Source of the DNA: Globicatella sulfidifaciens DSM 15739
GTDB taxonomy: Bacteria > Bacillota > Bacilli > Lactobacillales > Aerococcaceae
Length of the DNA: 64,000 bases
NCBI RefSeq assembly: GCF_900167405.1
Contig: NZ_FUWO01000003.1
Span: 3,571-67,570, forward strand
Direction of reading: 5' to 3'
Part shown: one piece after another, positions 9,980-20,920 of the stretch
Numbering within the stretch: the first letter of the stretch is position 1
Layout of the letters: each line of letters opens with the position of its first letter
Made by a program: the position numbers and the translations under genes
The notes under the pieces: model-generated
Seen by the model: only the letters and a program-made list of their open reading frames with translations
Database searches by the model: none
What the model was told of the DNA's origin: nothing

Positions 9980-11284
9980 ATGTCTACGTTTTTAGATAGA
10001 GCAGTTGTGAATGTCAAAGCTGGTAAAGGTGGCGATGGCATGGTTGCTTTTAGAAGGGAAAAGTATGTACCAGATGGAGGACCGGCCGGTGGTGACGGTG
10101 GTCGTGGTGGTGACGTGGTTTTTCGAGTGGATGAAGGACTCCATACTTTAATGGATTTCCGTTATAATCGTCATTTTAAAGCAGCCAATGGTGAAAATGG
10201 CATGAGTAAAAGTAAATATGGAGCGGGTGCAGAAGATTTGATTGTCAAAGTACCACCCGGAACGATTGTGCGCGATGCGGAAACAGAGCAAATAATTGCG
10301 GATTTAGTTGACCATGGGCAAGAAGTTATTGTCGCTAAAGGCGGACGTGGGGGACGCGGAAATATTCGCTTTGCCACTCATAAAAATCCGGCACCTTCAA
10401 TTGCCGAAAATGGTGAACCAGGTGAAGAACGAGCATTATCGTTGGAATTAAAGGTGATTGCTGATGCGGGGCTGGTAGGCTATCCAAGTGTTGGCAAATC
10501 GACTTTATTGTCCGTTGTCAGTAATGCTAAACCTAAGATTGCAGACTATCAATTTACGACTTTAACACCAAATTTAGGCGTCGTTAATTTAGGCATTGGT
10601 AAAGAATTTGTTCTAGCGGATATGCCTGGATTAATTGAAGGAGCTTCAGCAGGTGTCGGCTTAGGAATAAATTTTTTACGTCATATTGAACGTACTAAAG
10701 TATTAATTCATGTGATTGATATGGCTGGCGTACATGGCCGTGAACCTTATCAAGATTTCTTAGACATTATGCATGAATTAAAAGCATATAATGCTAAGTT
10801 ATTAGAACGTCCGATGGTGATTGTAGCTAATAAAATGGATGAAGCAGTTGCTCAAGAAAACATTAATGGCTTTAAAGAGAAAATCGCTAACTATTATCAA
10901 CAACAAAAACAAGATTTACCACCTATCTTTGAAGTCAGTACTTGGCAAACAACCGGCATTAAACCTTTATTAAATAAAGTTTATGAATTGATTCAAACAA
11001 CGACCTTCATACCACTAGAAGAAGAAGTGATCGAAGCGGTTCATTATCAATTAGAAGAAGATGTACCATTCATGATTGAACAAATTGGTGAGGGATATTG
11101 GCGCTTATACGGTGAAAAAATTGAAAAGCTTTATGCGATGACCAATATGGCTCATGACGAAAGTATTGCCCGTTTTGCTCGCCAACTACGTACCATGGGT
11201 GTAGACGAAGCTTTACGCCAACACGGTGCTCAAAATGGTGATATTGTCGATTTAGCTGGTTATCAATTCGAGTTTATGGATTAA
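9980..11284 (+). CDS. obg: GTPase Obg/CgtA
   Basis: A 434-residue GTPase needed for 50S assembly and for stress and growth control. The glycine-rich Obg fold is at residues 1-158 (for example [17 protein letters not shown]). The G domain has GYPSVGKS and DMPGLIEGA, and the C-terminal OCT domain begins around residue 355. RBS AAAGGGAGTGA precedes the ATG. The stop overlaps the start of the acyltransferase gene. Confidence 0.97.
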   Translation: MSTFLDRAVVNVKAGKGGDGMVAFRREKYVPDGGPAGGDGGRGGDVVFRVDEGLHTLMDFRYNRHFKAANGENGMSKSKYGAGAEDLIVKVPPGTIVRDAETEQIIADLVDHGQEVIVAKGGRGGRGNIRFATHKNPAPSIAENGEPGEERALSLELKVIADAGLVGYPSVGKSTLLSVVSNAKPKIADYQFTTLTPNLGVVNLGIGKEFVLADMPGLIEGASAGVGLGINFLRHIERTKVLIHVIDMAGVHGREPYQDFLDIMHELKAYNAKLLERPMVIVANKMDEAVAQENINGFKEKIANYYQQQKQDLPPIFEVSTWQTTGIKPLLNKVYELIQTTTFIPLEEEVIEAVHYQLEEDVPFMIEQIGEGYWRLYGEKIEKLYAMTNMAHDESIARFARQLRTMGVDEALRQHGAQNGDIVDLAGYQFEFMD

Positions 11285-13140
11285 TGGTGAGCAATATGCA
11301 AATAGGTAAGTCGAATCAAAATCGAATAGAAGTGTTAGATGGACTTAAAGGTCTCTCTTTAGTTATTATCATTGCCTATTACTATCTGCAGCATTTGGTT
11401 CCCGGTGGCTTTGTTGCCGTTAATTTATTTTTCCTAATAGGTGGCTTCTTAAATTTCCGCATTTTTAAAAAGCAAATCATTTTAGAACAACCAATGGAAT
11501 ATCGCAACTTTTTAAGACGACGGTTTGATAAATTGTTCTTCCCTATGTTATTTATGATGGTTTTTATGACCGTTTTCATTATGTTCATATCCCCCAAAAA
11601 CTATATGAACTTACGAAATATGGGATTGAGCAGTCTTTTATTTGTTAATAATTTTTATCAAATCATAACAGGGAGCTCATTTTTTGCTCAAACAGCTAAC
11701 CAAAGTGTTTTTGCTCATTTATGGTATAGCTCAATGTACGCACAACTCATATTATTAACACCGCTCTTAATTGAATCTTGCTATAAATGGCATAAAAGCA
11801 CCTCAACTGCGATCAATATGCTTTCAATCGTCAGTTTAATTTCAATGGTGTTAATGTGGTATTTACAAACTACGGGTCATGAACATTCCAGTATATTTTT
11901 TAATACCTTAGCCCGATTATTTGCTTATACATTAGGTGGAGTGCTTAGCTTAGCGATGCCATATAATTTAAAGCCGAAAGCAATCAATTCACAAACGAAA
12001 GGGCTGTTAAATGGTTTAGGTATTGCTATTTTATGGCTGATGTGGATGATGATACGTTATATGTATGGTACGCAACCTTTTGCTTTTCGTTTTGGTATAA
12101 CGTTCTTTACACTCTTATCTTTAATTGTTATTTTTATTACCTTATATCCAGATACTTGGTTAAATAAATTTTTTAGTTTTAAACCATTTGTTTATTTAGG
12201 TAAAAAAAGTTATACCTATTATTTATGGTTTTATCCAATTGTATTAGTGATGCCAGAATTATTAAAAAAGGTTAATCGAAGTTATGCGGTTCATATATTT
12301 GTTGGCTGTCTTTTATTGGTTGTTTTTGCTGAATTTGCTTACTATCTGATTGAAAGTCGTAAAATTGTCTTACCATTTGGACAAGATTCTAATATACGAA
12401 AAACAAGATTCCAATTAAAATTTTTAAAAAATAATTCGGGTAAATTTAAACAAGTAAAATTTTTCAGTGGTTTTTATGGAATAATACTCTTTATCGGACT
12501 ATTCGGCATATTATTAGCACCGCAAACAAGAGCAGGAGTCGTGCAAGAATTAGCTGAAACATTCAAACACAATGAAGCGATTGTTGATCAAACGCTTAGT
12601 TCAAATGAACGACCTAAAATTGTTATCAACAATATTGAAGGCTTAGAACAAGAAGTGAAATTATATGCTAATGCCATCGAAGTCACGTTTGTAGGCGATT
12701 CAATCTTTTTAGCATCAGCACAACAGATAATCGATGTTTTTCCTAAAGCAGTGATAGATGCTAATGAAGCACGTCAATTATATAACAGTGTTAGTGATAT
12801 CGAATCCTTAAAAGCCAAAAATAAACTAGCACCAACGGTAATCACATTACTAGGGACTAATGGCGCTTTTACCAAAGGTCAACTCGATGATTATATAGAG
12901 GCTATTGGTGAAAATCGAATGATATATTTCGTTTTAATCAGTCCTAATCGTGCTTGGACACAGCAAGTCAACAATGAATTATTTAAAGCAGCTCAACGTT
13001 ATGGAAATGTGAGATTAATCGATTGGGCGAGTGTTGCTAATACTCATCCGGATTGGTTACTTGATGAATTTCATCCCAATGAAAAGGGAAGTTTAGAGTT
13101 AGCAAAATTAATGGCAAATGAACTGTATCGTCAGCAATAA
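11284..13140 (+). CDS. OatA-like membrane acyltransferase with SGNH domain
   Basis: A 618-residue protein with an N-terminal acyltransferase-3 membrane domain (about ten hydrophobic helices, residues 18-365 and one near 395-415) and an extracellular SGNH hydrolase-like domain. The catalytic Ser block is VGDSIFLAS and the Asp-His block is DEFHPNEKG. This layout matches peptidoglycan O-acetyltransferases of the OatA group, which protect muramic acid from lysozyme. The exact acceptor cannot be read from sequence. The ATG at 11284 overlaps the obg stop. An ATG at 11296 with GGTGAG before it is an alternative start. Confidence 0.85.
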   Translation: MVSNMQIGKSNQNRIEVLDGLKGLSLVIIIAYYYLQHLVPGGFVAVNLFFLIGGFLNFRIFKKQIILEQPMEYRNFLRRRFDKLFFPMLFMMVFMTVFIMFISPKNYMNLRNMGLSSLLFVNNFYQIITGSSFFAQTANQSVFAHLWYSSMYAQLILLTPLLIESCYKWHKSTSTAINMLSIVSLISMVLMWYLQTTGHEHSSIFFNTLARLFAYTLGGVLSLAMPYNLKPKAINSQTKGLLNGLGIAILWLMWMMIRYMYGTQPFAFRFGITFFTLLSLIVIFITLYPDTWLNKFFSFKPFVYLGKKSYTYYLWFYPIVLVMPELLKKVNRSYAVHIFVGCLLLVVFAEFAYYLIESRKIVLPFGQDSNIRKTRFQLKFLKNNSGKFKQVKFFSGFYGIILFIGLFGILLAPQTRAGVVQELAETFKHNEAIVDQTLSSNERPKIVINNIEGLEQEVKLYANAIEVTFVGDSIFLASAQQIIDVFPKAVIDANEARQLYNSVSDIESLKAKNKLAPTVITLLGTNGAFTKGQLDDYIEAIGENRMIYFVLISPNRAWTQQVNNELFKAAQRYGNVRLIDWASVANTHPDWLLDEFHPNEKGSLELAKLMANELYRQQ

Positions 13141-13175
13141 AATTTGTCATATTAACGATTAGTTAGGAGTTTTAG

Positions 13176-14129
13176 ATGAAGATACAATTTTTAGGTACGG
13201 GTTCAGGTGTACCAGCCAAAGCTCGTAATGTTAGTTCATTAGTATTAAAATTATTAGACGAAATCAATGAAATATGGTTATTTGATTGTGGGGAAGCCAC
13301 TCAACATCAAATATTAAAAACTAGTATTAAACCAAGAAAAATAACCAATATTTTTATTACTCATATGCATGGTGATCATATTTTTGGTCTTCCGGGTTTT
13401 TTAAGTAGTCGTTCCTTTCAAGGGGGAGGCAATGATCCCTTAACGATATATGGTCCGCAAGGTATTCGCCAATTCGTTCAAAATGCTTTGCGTTTTTCTA
13501 AATCCAAATTGTCTTATCCAATTAAATTCGTGGAATTAAACAATGAAGGCGGACAATTAAAGTTTGCTAATGGTTGGAAAATCGATTATTTACCTTTAAA
13601 TCATGGTGTGATTAGTTTTGGATTTCGAATAGTTGAACCGGATTCACAAGGAGAATTACTCATCGATCGTTTAGCGCCCTATAATATTCCTAATGGACCT
13701 ATTTTTGGGCAATTAAAACGAGGCGAAACTGTAACTCTTGCCGATGGAACCATTTTAAATGGGAATGATTTTCTTGGCGAAGAAAAGAAAGGGCGAATTG
13801 TGACCATTTTAGGTGATACGCGTCCATGTGCTAATTTAGTGACTTTGGCAAAAGGTGCGGATGTCTTAATTCATGAAGCGACTTATGTCGATCAAGAAAA
13901 GGATTTAGCTTATGCTCATTTTCACTCAACGAATTTACAAGCAGCAAAAGTCGCAAAAGAGGCACAAGTAAAGAAACTGTTAATGAATCATATTAGTGCT
14001 CGTTATCTAGGGGCTGATGCTAAGAAATTAGAAAAGCAGGCTAAAACTGTTTTTCCTCAAGCGCAAATTGTCTATGATTTTACTGAGGTTGAAGTGGGCA
14101 ATCATAAGGAGATGCCAGATGAACAATAA
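13176..14129 (+). CDS. rnz: Ribonuclease Z
   Basis: A 317-residue metallo-beta-lactamase-fold endonuclease that removes tRNA 3' trailers. The metal motif is THMHGDHIFGLPGF. Further ligands lie in LNHGVISFGFR, ILGDTRP and HFHSTNLQA. RBS TTAGGAG precedes the ATG. The end overlaps the downstream dehydrogenase gene by 11 bp. Confidence 0.95.
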   Translation: MKIQFLGTGSGVPAKARNVSSLVLKLLDEINEIWLFDCGEATQHQILKTSIKPRKITNIFITHMHGDHIFGLPGFLSSRSFQGGGNDPLTIYGPQGIRQFVQNALRFSKSKLSYPIKFVELNNEGGQLKFANGWKIDYLPLNHGVISFGFRIVEPDSQGELLIDRLAPYNIPNGPIFGQLKRGETVTLADGTILNGNDFLGEEKKGRIVTILGDTRPCANLVTLAKGADVLIHEATYVDQEKDLAYAHFHSTNLQAAKVAKEAQVKKLLMNHISARYLGADAKKLEKQAKTVFPQAQIVYDFTEVEVGNHKEMPDEQ

Positions 14130-14907
14130 AGTGATGGTCATAACGGGTGCTTCCAGCGGGATTGGTAAAGCGGTCGCGATAAAAGCTGCAAAACAAGGTG
14201 CGCAATTAGTTTTAATAGCGCGTAATGTATCAGCTTTAGAAAATTTAGCTCATCAGTTATATCACCAATATCATACGGATAGCTTGGTTGTAAAATGCGA
14301 TGTCAGTGATAAAATCCAATTAGAATATGCTTATCAAAAAATAAAAAGTAAATATCAAAGGGTAGATTACTTAATAAATTGTGCAGGTTATGGTACATTT
14401 AAACTAGCGAATGAATTTAGTTATGAAGAAGTTAACGAGATGTTTAAAGTGAATACTTTTGGTATGATATATTTGACTACTTTAATATCTCAATTAATGG
14501 TACAACAACAAAGCGGCCACATTTTCTTTGTGAGTTCGATGGCAGGCAAAATGGCCACACCCAATTCCAGTGTCTATTCTAGCACTAAATTTGCGGTTAT
14601 TGGCTATGCGAATGCCTTGCGCTTAGAACTTAAACAAGCCAATGTTTTTGTCACAACTGTTAATCCAGGACCGGTAGCGACACCATTTTTTAGTTATGAT
14701 AAAAATTTAAGAGATTATTACGATAAGGTCAAAAGATTTACAATCACACCAGAATTAGTAGCGGATAAAATGATTAAAGTTGCGACCCAAAAGTCATATA
14801 CACGCGAAATTAATTTACCTTTTTCGATGTCTTTAGCTGCCAATTTATATCAGATATTTCCTTATATAGGAGATTACTTAGCCTTTAATATCTTTAATTT
14901 AAAATAG
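14119..14907 (+). CDS. Short-chain dehydrogenase/reductase
   Basis: A 262-residue classical SDR with cofactor loop TGASSGIG near the N-terminus, NCAGYG in the core and the catalytic pair YSSTK. The substrate is unknown. It resembles the DltE/YqjQ-type enzymes often found beside rnz in Firmicutes. The ATG at 14119 has AAGGAG 7 bp upstream. A longer frame from 14068 has no RBS and adds residues unlike SDR proteins. It overlaps rnz by 11 bp. Confidence 0.9.
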   Translation: MNNKVMVITGASSGIGKAVAIKAAKQGAQLVLIARNVSALENLAHQLYHQYHTDSLVVKCDVSDKIQLEYAYQKIKSKYQRVDYLINCAGYGTFKLANEFSYEEVNEMFKVNTFGMIYLTTLISQLMVQQQSGHIFFVSSMAGKMATPNSSVYSSTKFAVIGYANALRLELKQANVFVTTVNPGPVATPFFSYDKNLRDYYDKVKRFTITPELVADKMIKVATQKSYTREINLPFSMSLAANLYQIFPYIGDYLAFNIFNLK

Positions 14908-14918
14908 GAGTGAAAATT

Positions 14919-15290
14919 ATGAAAAATCAATGGAAACTTATTGTTTCGATCATTATCTTAATTTTAGTGGTGATTTTTGCTTTACAAAATACAAGTACTG
15001 TTCCAATTGACTTGTTTTTTGCTAAATTTACTGTTCCGCTTGTATTAGTTATCTTATTAAGTTTATTAGTGGGAGTCATTGTCGGTTTAATTACTTCATT
15101 TTCAGCTATTTCAGGACAGAAAAAATCTAAAAATGCTACAGTAAAAGAATTAAATACTTTAAAAGAAACGAATTTAAGAGAATTAGCAGCAAAAGACAAA
15201 GAAATTTCTCATTTACGTAGTCAAATTAATGATTTAAAAGTAAAAAATAATAATACTTTACAAGTAGAGGACACTAAGTTTTCTGAATAA
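14919..15290 (+). CDS. LapA (DUF1049) domain membrane protein
   Basis: A 123-residue protein with two hydrophobic helices (about residues 7-27 and 42-66) that match the LapA/DUF1049 pattern, including FALQNTSTVPIDLFF. A Lys/Glu-rich, probably coiled-coil tail follows. Family members assist envelope assembly in other bacteria, but the role here is unknown. I chose ATG 14919, with TAGGAGTG 6 bp upstream, over the GTG at 14910 that lies inside that RBS. recJ follows after 12 bp. Confidence 0.82.
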   Translation: MKNQWKLIVSIIILILVVIFALQNTSTVPIDLFFAKFTVPLVLVILLSLLVGVIVGLITSFSAISGQKKSKNATVKELNTLKETNLRELAAKDKEISHLRSQINDLKVKNNNTLQVEDTKFSE

Positions 15291-15302
15291 TGGAGAGTTA
15301 AA

Positions 15303-17645
15303 ATGAATTTAATTGAAAATCATTGGCAAATACCGGTAACAGACGGGAAAATTGATGAACAATTAGATACAATGAAGGCAGCGGGATTAGATTTTTCTCC
15401 CGCTTTTCTTCGTCTATGTATTAATCGTGGGCTGGATTCAGTGGATAAGATATTAGAAGCGACAAATCCAGAACCACAACTTTATCATGATCCGTTTTTA
15501 TTTTATCAAATGGAGCGTGCGATTGAACGATTACATCAAGCAATTGCAGCAGGTGAATTAATTTTAATTTATGGTGATTATGATGCAGACGGTATCACAA
15601 GTACGTTAATTTTAATAGAAGCATTAGAAGAATTAGGGGCAAATTTTACCTATTATTTACCCAATCGTTTAATCGATGGCTATGGTCCAAATATCGAGCG
15701 GTATCAACATTTTATTGAAGAAGGCGTACGTGTCATTTTAACTTGTGATAATGGAGTGGCTGGTTTTGAAGCAATTGAATATGCACAGAGTCAAGGGGTC
15801 GATGTGATTGTTTCGGATCACCATGAACTACAAGAAACGTTACCCTCTGCTTATGCCATTATTCATCCACGTCATCCCGAAGGTCACTATCCTTTTGGCG
15901 AATTAAGTGGTGCAGGTGTAGCATTAAAATTGGCGCATGCTCTATTAGGAGAGTTGCCGATTAATAGTATAGAATTAGCGGCAATTGGGACAGTCGCTGA
16001 CTTGGTTTCTCTAACGGATGAGAATCGAACGATTGTAAAGAGTGGCTTAAAACTAATGAGTGAGACCTTGCGGATTGGTCTTGAAAAAATGTTAGTGGAA
16101 GAATCAGTTGATTTAAGAAAAATTAATGCTGATACGATTGGATTTGTAGTGGGACCTAGACTCAATGCGGTGGGGCGTTTAGGCGATCCAACTCCTGCAC
16201 TAGAATTACTAAAAACAATCGATGATATTGAAGCTGATCACTTACTTCAAAAAGTGAACGAACAAAATAAAAAAAGACAAGCGATTGTTAATGACATCAC
16301 CCAACAAGTCATGGAACAAATCGAACACTATGCTACTTTACCACCGATTATTATCGCGGCTGCGCCTAATTGGCCAGCAGGCGTTTTAGGAATTGTTGCG
16401 AGTAAGATTACTGAACGCTATCATCGTCCAACAATCATGTTTGAATATCAACAAGCTGAACAACGTTTTCGTGGAAGTGGTCGGTCAATTGAAGGGATTA
16501 ATTTATTTGACTGTTTAACTGAAAATAAAACTTATTTAGCTCAATTCGGAGGACATAGCCAAGCAGCAGGCTTAACTGTTTTAGAAAATGAATGGGAAAA
16601 TTTTAAAACAGCCATGCTGTCTACAATGGCCAATTATCAAGCTGTTTTCGAACAACCTAAAACTTTAAACGTTGATATGGCACTCCCTTTAACAATAGCG
16701 ACTGAGGAGTTTGTTAAAGAATGTCAATTATTAGCGCCTTTTGGTATGGATAATCCTAAACCAGTATTTGCTTTTTATGATGTGGAACTACAACAAAAAA
16801 GAGTCATAGGTAATCAACATCAACATATCAAATTTTCGATTTATAAAGATGATACTAGTATTGAAGGGATAGGTTTTTCCAAAGCGAATTTATTTAGTCC
16901 AATTAACTTAGATGAAACTTTCTCATTAATCGGTTATTTAGATATAAATGAATGGCAAGGGAATCGCCAAGTACAAATCCAAGTACTGGATGCTAAAGTC
17001 AAAGGGATTATGATTCGTGATTTTCGTTCTAGTAAATTTAATGATGCATTATTAAAAAATCGAAACACGGTATTTTTTTACCAGCAACCTAATTTAAAAA
17101 AATGGTTAGCAGACCGAGTTCATCCATCCAATACAATGATTAGTTATGATGAATGGCTGAATAATCAAGCACTAAATTTAGATTTATCGCATATTGCATT
17201 AATAGAAGCCCCAAAAAATATTGAACAATTTAATCGATTGATGTTGAATTCTAATATCAAATTAGTCGATTTAGGTGTTTATTTAACAGAATCGAAATGG
17301 TTAGCTGGAATGCCTTCAAGAGCAGAATTTGCTGCTGTTTATCGTTGGATTTTAGGTCAAAAAAAAGGTTTTGATATATCAAAGGCGATACAAGTTTTAA
17401 GTCAACAAATGAATTTACCTGTTACTAAATTAAAATGTATTTTTAAAGTGTTTTTTGAAGTGAAGTTTGTTATAATGAAGGATGGATTGACCGTACCGTT
17501 ACCCGTAGATAAAACTGTAAAAGTGGATTTAGTAGAATCAAAAGCGTACCAACTGTATGAGCAGTCATTTAAAACTGAAGAATTGTTGAATTATCAAACA
17601 ATTGAACAGATAAAACAATATATTAATGAATTGAGGAAAAATTGA
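15303..17645 (+). CDS. recJ: Single-stranded-DNA exonuclease RecJ
   Basis: A 780-residue DHH-family 5'-3' exonuclease of recombination and mismatch repair. Motif [10 protein letters not shown] is at about residues 92-100, with SDHHE further on. The DHHA1 segment is [10 protein letters not shown] plus GGHSQAAG. An OB domain and a Gram-positive-specific C-terminal extension follow, hence the long size. The stop codon touches the apt start. A promoter-like box lies within the 3' end (17468-17476). Confidence 0.95.
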   Translation: MNLIENHWQIPVTDGKIDEQLDTMKAAGLDFSPAFLRLCINRGLDSVDKILEATNPEPQLYHDPFLFYQMERAIERLHQAIAAGELILIYGDYDADGITSTLILIEALEELGANFTYYLPNRLIDGYGPNIERYQHFIEEGVRVILTCDNGVAGFEAIEYAQSQGVDVIVSDHHELQETLPSAYAIIHPRHPEGHYPFGELSGAGVALKLAHALLGELPINSIELAAIGTVADLVSLTDENRTIVKSGLKLMSETLRIGLEKMLVEESVDLRKINADTIGFVVGPRLNAVGRLGDPTPALELLKTIDDIEADHLLQKVNEQNKKRQAIVNDITQQVMEQIEHYATLPPIIIAAAPNWPAGVLGIVASKITERYHRPTIMFEYQQAEQRFRGSGRSIEGINLFDCLTENKTYLAQFGGHSQAAGLTVLENEWENFKTAMLSTMANYQAVFEQPKTLNVDMALPLTIATEEFVKECQLLAPFGMDNPKPVFAFYDVELQQKRVIGNQHQHIKFSIYKDDTSIEGIGFSKANLFSPINLDETFSLIGYLDINEWQGNRQVQIQVLDAKVKGIMIRDFRSSKFNDALLKNRNTVFFYQQPNLKKWLADRVHPSNTMISYDEWLNNQALNLDLSHIALIEAPKNIEQFNRLMLNSNIKLVDLGVYLTESKWLAGMPSRAEFAAVYRWILGQKKGFDISKAIQVLSQQMNLPVTKLKCIFKVFFEVKFVIMKDGLTVPLPVDKTVKVDLVESKAYQLYEQSFKTEELLNYQTIEQIKQYINELRKN
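17468..17476 (+). promoter_or_regulatory. Putative extended -10 promoter for apt inside recJ
   Basis: TGTTATAAT matches the extended -10 seen before mreB, ftsK and yozE, and lies 170 bp before apt. No clear -35 is present. It could be a chance match inside coding DNA. Confidence 0.35.
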
Positions 17646-18157
17646 TGGATTTAAAAGAGTATATTGCGCGTGTAGATAATTACCCTACAGAAGGAATTAT
17701 TTTTAGAGATATTACACCGTTAATGGCAGATGGTAAAGCCTTTGCTTATGCAACCCAACAAATCGTTGATTATGCAAGAAAATTAGAAGTGGATGTCGTG
17801 GTTGGACCAGAAGCAAGAGGATTTATTGTAGGCTGTCCAGTAGCCTACGCACTTGAAATTGGCTTTGTGCCGATTCGTAAAAAGGGTAAATTACCTCGTA
17901 AAGTGATTGAAGTAGACTACTCACTAGAATATGGAAAAAATGTACTAACGATTCATGAAGACTCGATTAAACCTGGTCAACGTGTTTTAATTACCGATGA
18001 CTTATTAGCTACAGGTGGGACTATTAAAGCAACCATTGATTTAGTTGAAAAATTAGGTGGTATTGTAGCCGGCTGTGCATTCTTAATTGAATTAGATGAA
18101 TTAAATGGTAAAGAAAACATTAAAGGTTATGACTATATTACATTAATGAACTTTTAA
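17645..18157 (+). CDS. apt: Adenine phosphoribosyltransferase
   Basis: A 170-residue purine salvage enzyme that converts adenine and PRPP to AMP. The PRPP-binding motif is [13 protein letters not shown], and FRDITPLM and GPEARGF are family blocks. The ATG at 17645 overlaps the recJ stop by one base and has GAGG about 8 bp upstream. A TTG at 17642 is an alternative. In many Firmicutes apt follows recJ, as here. The operon ends at the terminator at 18165. Confidence 0.96.
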   Translation: MDLKEYIARVDNYPTEGIIFRDITPLMADGKAFAYATQQIVDYARKLEVDVVVGPEARGFIVGCPVAYALEIGFVPIRKKGKLPRKVIEVDYSLEYGKNVLTIHEDSIKPGQRVLITDDLLATGGTIKATIDLVEKLGGIVAGCAFLIELDELNGKENIKGYDYITLMNF

Positions 18158-18164
18158 TCATTAT

Positions 18165-18243
18165 GGGACTGAAAACTTAACACTATTCTTATATCAGATA
18201 CAATGTCTCATTAAGAATAGGAAAGGATTTCAGTCTCTTTTTA
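18165..18243 (+). terminator. Two-tier terminator after apt
   Basis: Outer arms GGGACTGAAA and TTTCAGTCTC enclose an inner stem CTATTCTTA/TAAGAATAG. The sequence continues into CTCTTTTT. It should end the obg-apt transcript. Confidence 0.8.
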
Positions 18244-18308
18244 ATTCTTAATTTTTTTGATATTTTCTTTTATACAATGAATTCAAGTAGTTTTTATAGA
18301 AAAATTTT

Positions 18309-18317
18309 GTTATAATG
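18309..18317 (+). promoter_or_regulatory. Extended -10 promoter of mreBCD
   Basis: TGTTATAAT, a perfect extended -10, lies 49 bp before the mreB ATG. The -35 region is poor. Confidence 0.6.
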
Positions 18318-18365
18318 TAACGAGCTAGAAGCCTTGTTGGCAAAGTAGATGAATGGAGGGTTACA

Positions 18366-19388
18366 ATGGCTTTTTTTGGCAAACAACGTCTTGGCATTGA
18401 TTTAGGAACAGCGAATACGTTAATCTATATTGAAAATAAAGGGATAGCCTTACGTGAGCCTTCTATTGTCGCAATTAAGAAAGATACAAAAGAAGCAGTA
18501 GCATTTGGTAAAGAAGCTGAACAATTAGTCGGACGGACCTCGGATAATTATGAAATCATTCGTCCTATGAAGGATGGCGTCATTGCTAATTTTTCTTTAA
18601 CTAAGCAAATGTTGGCCCATTTCATAAAAAAAGCGATACACCGCTCATTTACAGGACCAGATGTTGTTATTTGTGTTCCAAGTAACATTACTAAAGTAGA
18701 ACGTCGCGCAGTGATTGATGCGATAAAAGATATTGGAATACGAAAAGCTTTGATAGTGGATGAACCCTTCGCTGCGGCTTTAGGTGCCAATTTAGCTATC
18801 TATGAGCCACGAGGTAAAATGGTAGTTGATATTGGTGGAGGCACGACGGATATTGCCGTTATTTCTTATGGCGAAATCGTTAAAGGCAACGCCATTGTCT
18901 ATGGTGGTCATAAAATGAACGAGGCTATTTTAGATTATGTCCGTGATCGTTACCAATTAGTTATTGGCATGCAGACAGCTGAAGAAATAAAATTAGCCAT
19001 TGGTAATGCGAATTTTACCAAAGATGATGAAAAAGATCATCGAGTGATTAAAGGACGCAATATAGCGACCGGTCTACCTGAAGAAAAAATTGTACGCGCG
19101 AATGTCATTGCTGAAGCAATCGATGAAGTGATTAATCCTATTGTTACTGCAATTAAACAAGTTTTAGAAGAAACGCCACCTGAACTAGCGGTGGATGTAT
19201 TGGAATCGGGTATTGTGATAACCGGTGGTGGTTCACTTTTACGTCGTTTACCTGAAAGGATTCAAAGAGAGATTGGTATTCCGGTTCATTTAGTACAAGT
19301 ACCATTGGATACAGTAGTCGTAGGTGCGGGAAGACTTCTCAAAGAAATGGAAAATCAAGCTCGATTAGCTGAACGTGATAGACGTTAA
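18366..19388 (+). CDS. mreB: Rod shape-determining protein MreB
   Basis: A 340-residue bacterial actin that guides lateral wall synthesis at the inner membrane. The N-terminal MAFFGKQR is a short amphipathic membrane anchor. Phosphate-binding motifs are GIDLGTANTLIYI and VVDIGGGTTDIAV. RBS GGAGGG precedes the ATG. It is followed by mreC and mreD, which predicts a rod or ovoid cell. Mbl-type paralogues are similar, but the mreCD context favours MreB. Confidence 0.95.
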   Translation: MAFFGKQRLGIDLGTANTLIYIENKGIALREPSIVAIKKDTKEAVAFGKEAEQLVGRTSDNYEIIRPMKDGVIANFSLTKQMLAHFIKKAIHRSFTGPDVVICVPSNITKVERRAVIDAIKDIGIRKALIVDEPFAAALGANLAIYEPRGKMVVDIGGGTTDIAVISYGEIVKGNAIVYGGHKMNEAILDYVRDRYQLVIGMQTAEEIKLAIGNANFTKDDEKDHRVIKGRNIATGLPEEKIVRANVIAEAIDEVINPIVTAIKQVLEETPPELAVDVLESGIVITGGGSLLRRLPERIQREIGIPVHLVQVPLDTVVVGAGRLLKEMENQARLAERDRR

Positions 19389-19419
19389 ACTTGAAAAGAG
19401 TACAGAAAGAGGATCGTAG

Positions 19420-20265
19420 ATGAATAATAAAAAATTAATCGGAATATTATTAAGTACGATTATGATGGTGTCATTAATTGCATATACAATGACCAAAGGA
19501 ACAAATAATATTTTCACGAGTGCGATAAATGATACGGCATCTTGGACGGGTCGAGTATTTTCTGAACCGGTCAATGTCGTTGTCAAATTCGTCAATTCTG
19601 TTGATAAAGTAATCAATACTTTTGAAGAAAATCAACAATTAAAGTCTAAAATTGATCAAGTATATGAATTACAAGTGCGAGTGGCAGACTTAGAGGCTGA
19701 AAATGAAGCAATGCGTAAAGAATTAAAACTAAACGAAAGTTTAGGAGGATTTACGGTTCAAAATGCTACAGTAATTGCTCGTAACCCTGATCAATGGATG
19801 GAAACTTTAACGATTGATGTTGGTTCAAGCCAAGGTGTTAAAGAAAATATGGCCGTTATGGCAGGTAATGGATTAGTTGGACGGATTATTGAAGTCAACG
19901 CTAATAGTTCCAAAGTCTTATTATTAACCTCTGAAAAATCAAATGCTGGTATGGTATCAGCTAATATTCAATCTAAGAGCGGCTCAGCTAATGGAATTGT
20001 TTCATCTTATGATCGCAAAACGAAGCGTTATATTATGACTCAAGTAGATCCTGAAGCAGAGGTGAAAGAAGGAGATATGGTTATTACATCGGGATTGGGC
20101 GGTATCATTCCGAGAACGCTATTAATAGGTGAAGTGGCCAATGTGCGTATGGATGATTATGGTTTATTCCAGACGGTTGAAATTGTACCGGCTGGTGAAA
20201 TGACCGATATTCGATTTGTGACCGTCATTATGCGTGAAGGGCAGAGTGATGTAAGTGAAAATTAA
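19420..20265 (+). CDS. mreC: Rod shape-determining protein MreC
   Basis: A 281-residue bitopic membrane protein that scaffolds the elongasome outside the membrane. It has one N-terminal membrane helix, a coiled coil (roughly residues 65-105), then the paired beta-barrel MreC domain with TIDVGSSQGVKENMAV and GMVSANIQSKS. The end overlaps mreD by 11 bp. Confidence 0.94.
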   Translation: MNNKKLIGILLSTIMMVSLIAYTMTKGTNNIFTSAINDTASWTGRVFSEPVNVVVKFVNSVDKVINTFEENQQLKSKIDQVYELQVRVADLEAENEAMRKELKLNESLGGFTVQNATVIARNPDQWMETLTIDVGSSQGVKENMAVMAGNGLVGRIIEVNANSSKVLLLTSEKSNAGMVSANIQSKSGSANGIVSSYDRKTKRYIMTQVDPEAEVKEGDMVITSGLGGIIPRTLLIGEVANVRMDDYGLFQTVEIVPAGEMTDIRFVTVIMREGQSDVSEN

Positions 20266-20797
20266 TCGTGATCGCAGAATAAAGTGGTTTTTACCTTTTT
20301 TCTTATTTTTTAGTATCATTATTGATTCAGCTTTACCTGCAATCTTTCCGGTTGCTTTTTTAGGAAATGACCAGACCATAGTTTCGCATATGGCGTTATA
20401 TATTTTAACACTCTTTGCCTTTTACTTTCGTGATGAATCGATTCTGATTAATGCTTTAATTTTTGGCTTTTTAACAGATAGTTATAATACAACCATTTTG
20501 GGTATTTATGCCTCAATTTACTTTATAGTGACTTATTTAATCTTAAAGACTAAAAAGTTTTTTCCTAAAAATACTATTTTACATATGATGTTATTTATTG
20601 TTGCGATAACTATTACAGAATTTATCGTTTTCGTTTTTTATCGAGAAGTAGGCTATACTATTATCACATTAACTGAATTTTTAGCGACTCAACTTTGGCC
20701 AACCTTAATTTTTAATATTGTATTATCATTTTTAATGTATTTTCCTTCTAAAGCGTTACTATCTTGGCTAGGATATGAAAACTACATAATTATTTAA
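20255..20797 (+). CDS. mreD: Rod shape-determining protein MreD
   Basis: A 180-residue integral membrane protein with about five to six helices, the partner of MreC in the elongasome. Sequence conservation in this family is weak; the call rests on hydrophobicity, size and position immediately after mreC. The start GTG/ATG region overlaps the end of mreC. Composite repeat locus 2 follows. Confidence 0.88.
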   Translation: MKINRDRRIKWFLPFFLFFSIIIDSALPAIFPVAFLGNDQTIVSHMALYILTLFAFYFRDESILINALIFGFLTDSYNTTILGIYASIYFIVTYLILKTKKFFPKNTILHMMLFIVAITITEFIVFVFYREVGYTIITLTEFLATQLWPTLIFNIVLSFLMYFPSKALLSWLGYENYIII

Positions 20798-20920
20798 TTA
20801 ATTTTTGGACTAAAACCATTTAGTGATTGCGTAAAGATTGATTAGTATGGTAAGCAAGAGATTGACCTATAATGAAATTTTTAAAATATCTGCCTTTACA
20901 CTAAATCGGTAAGGCTTGGG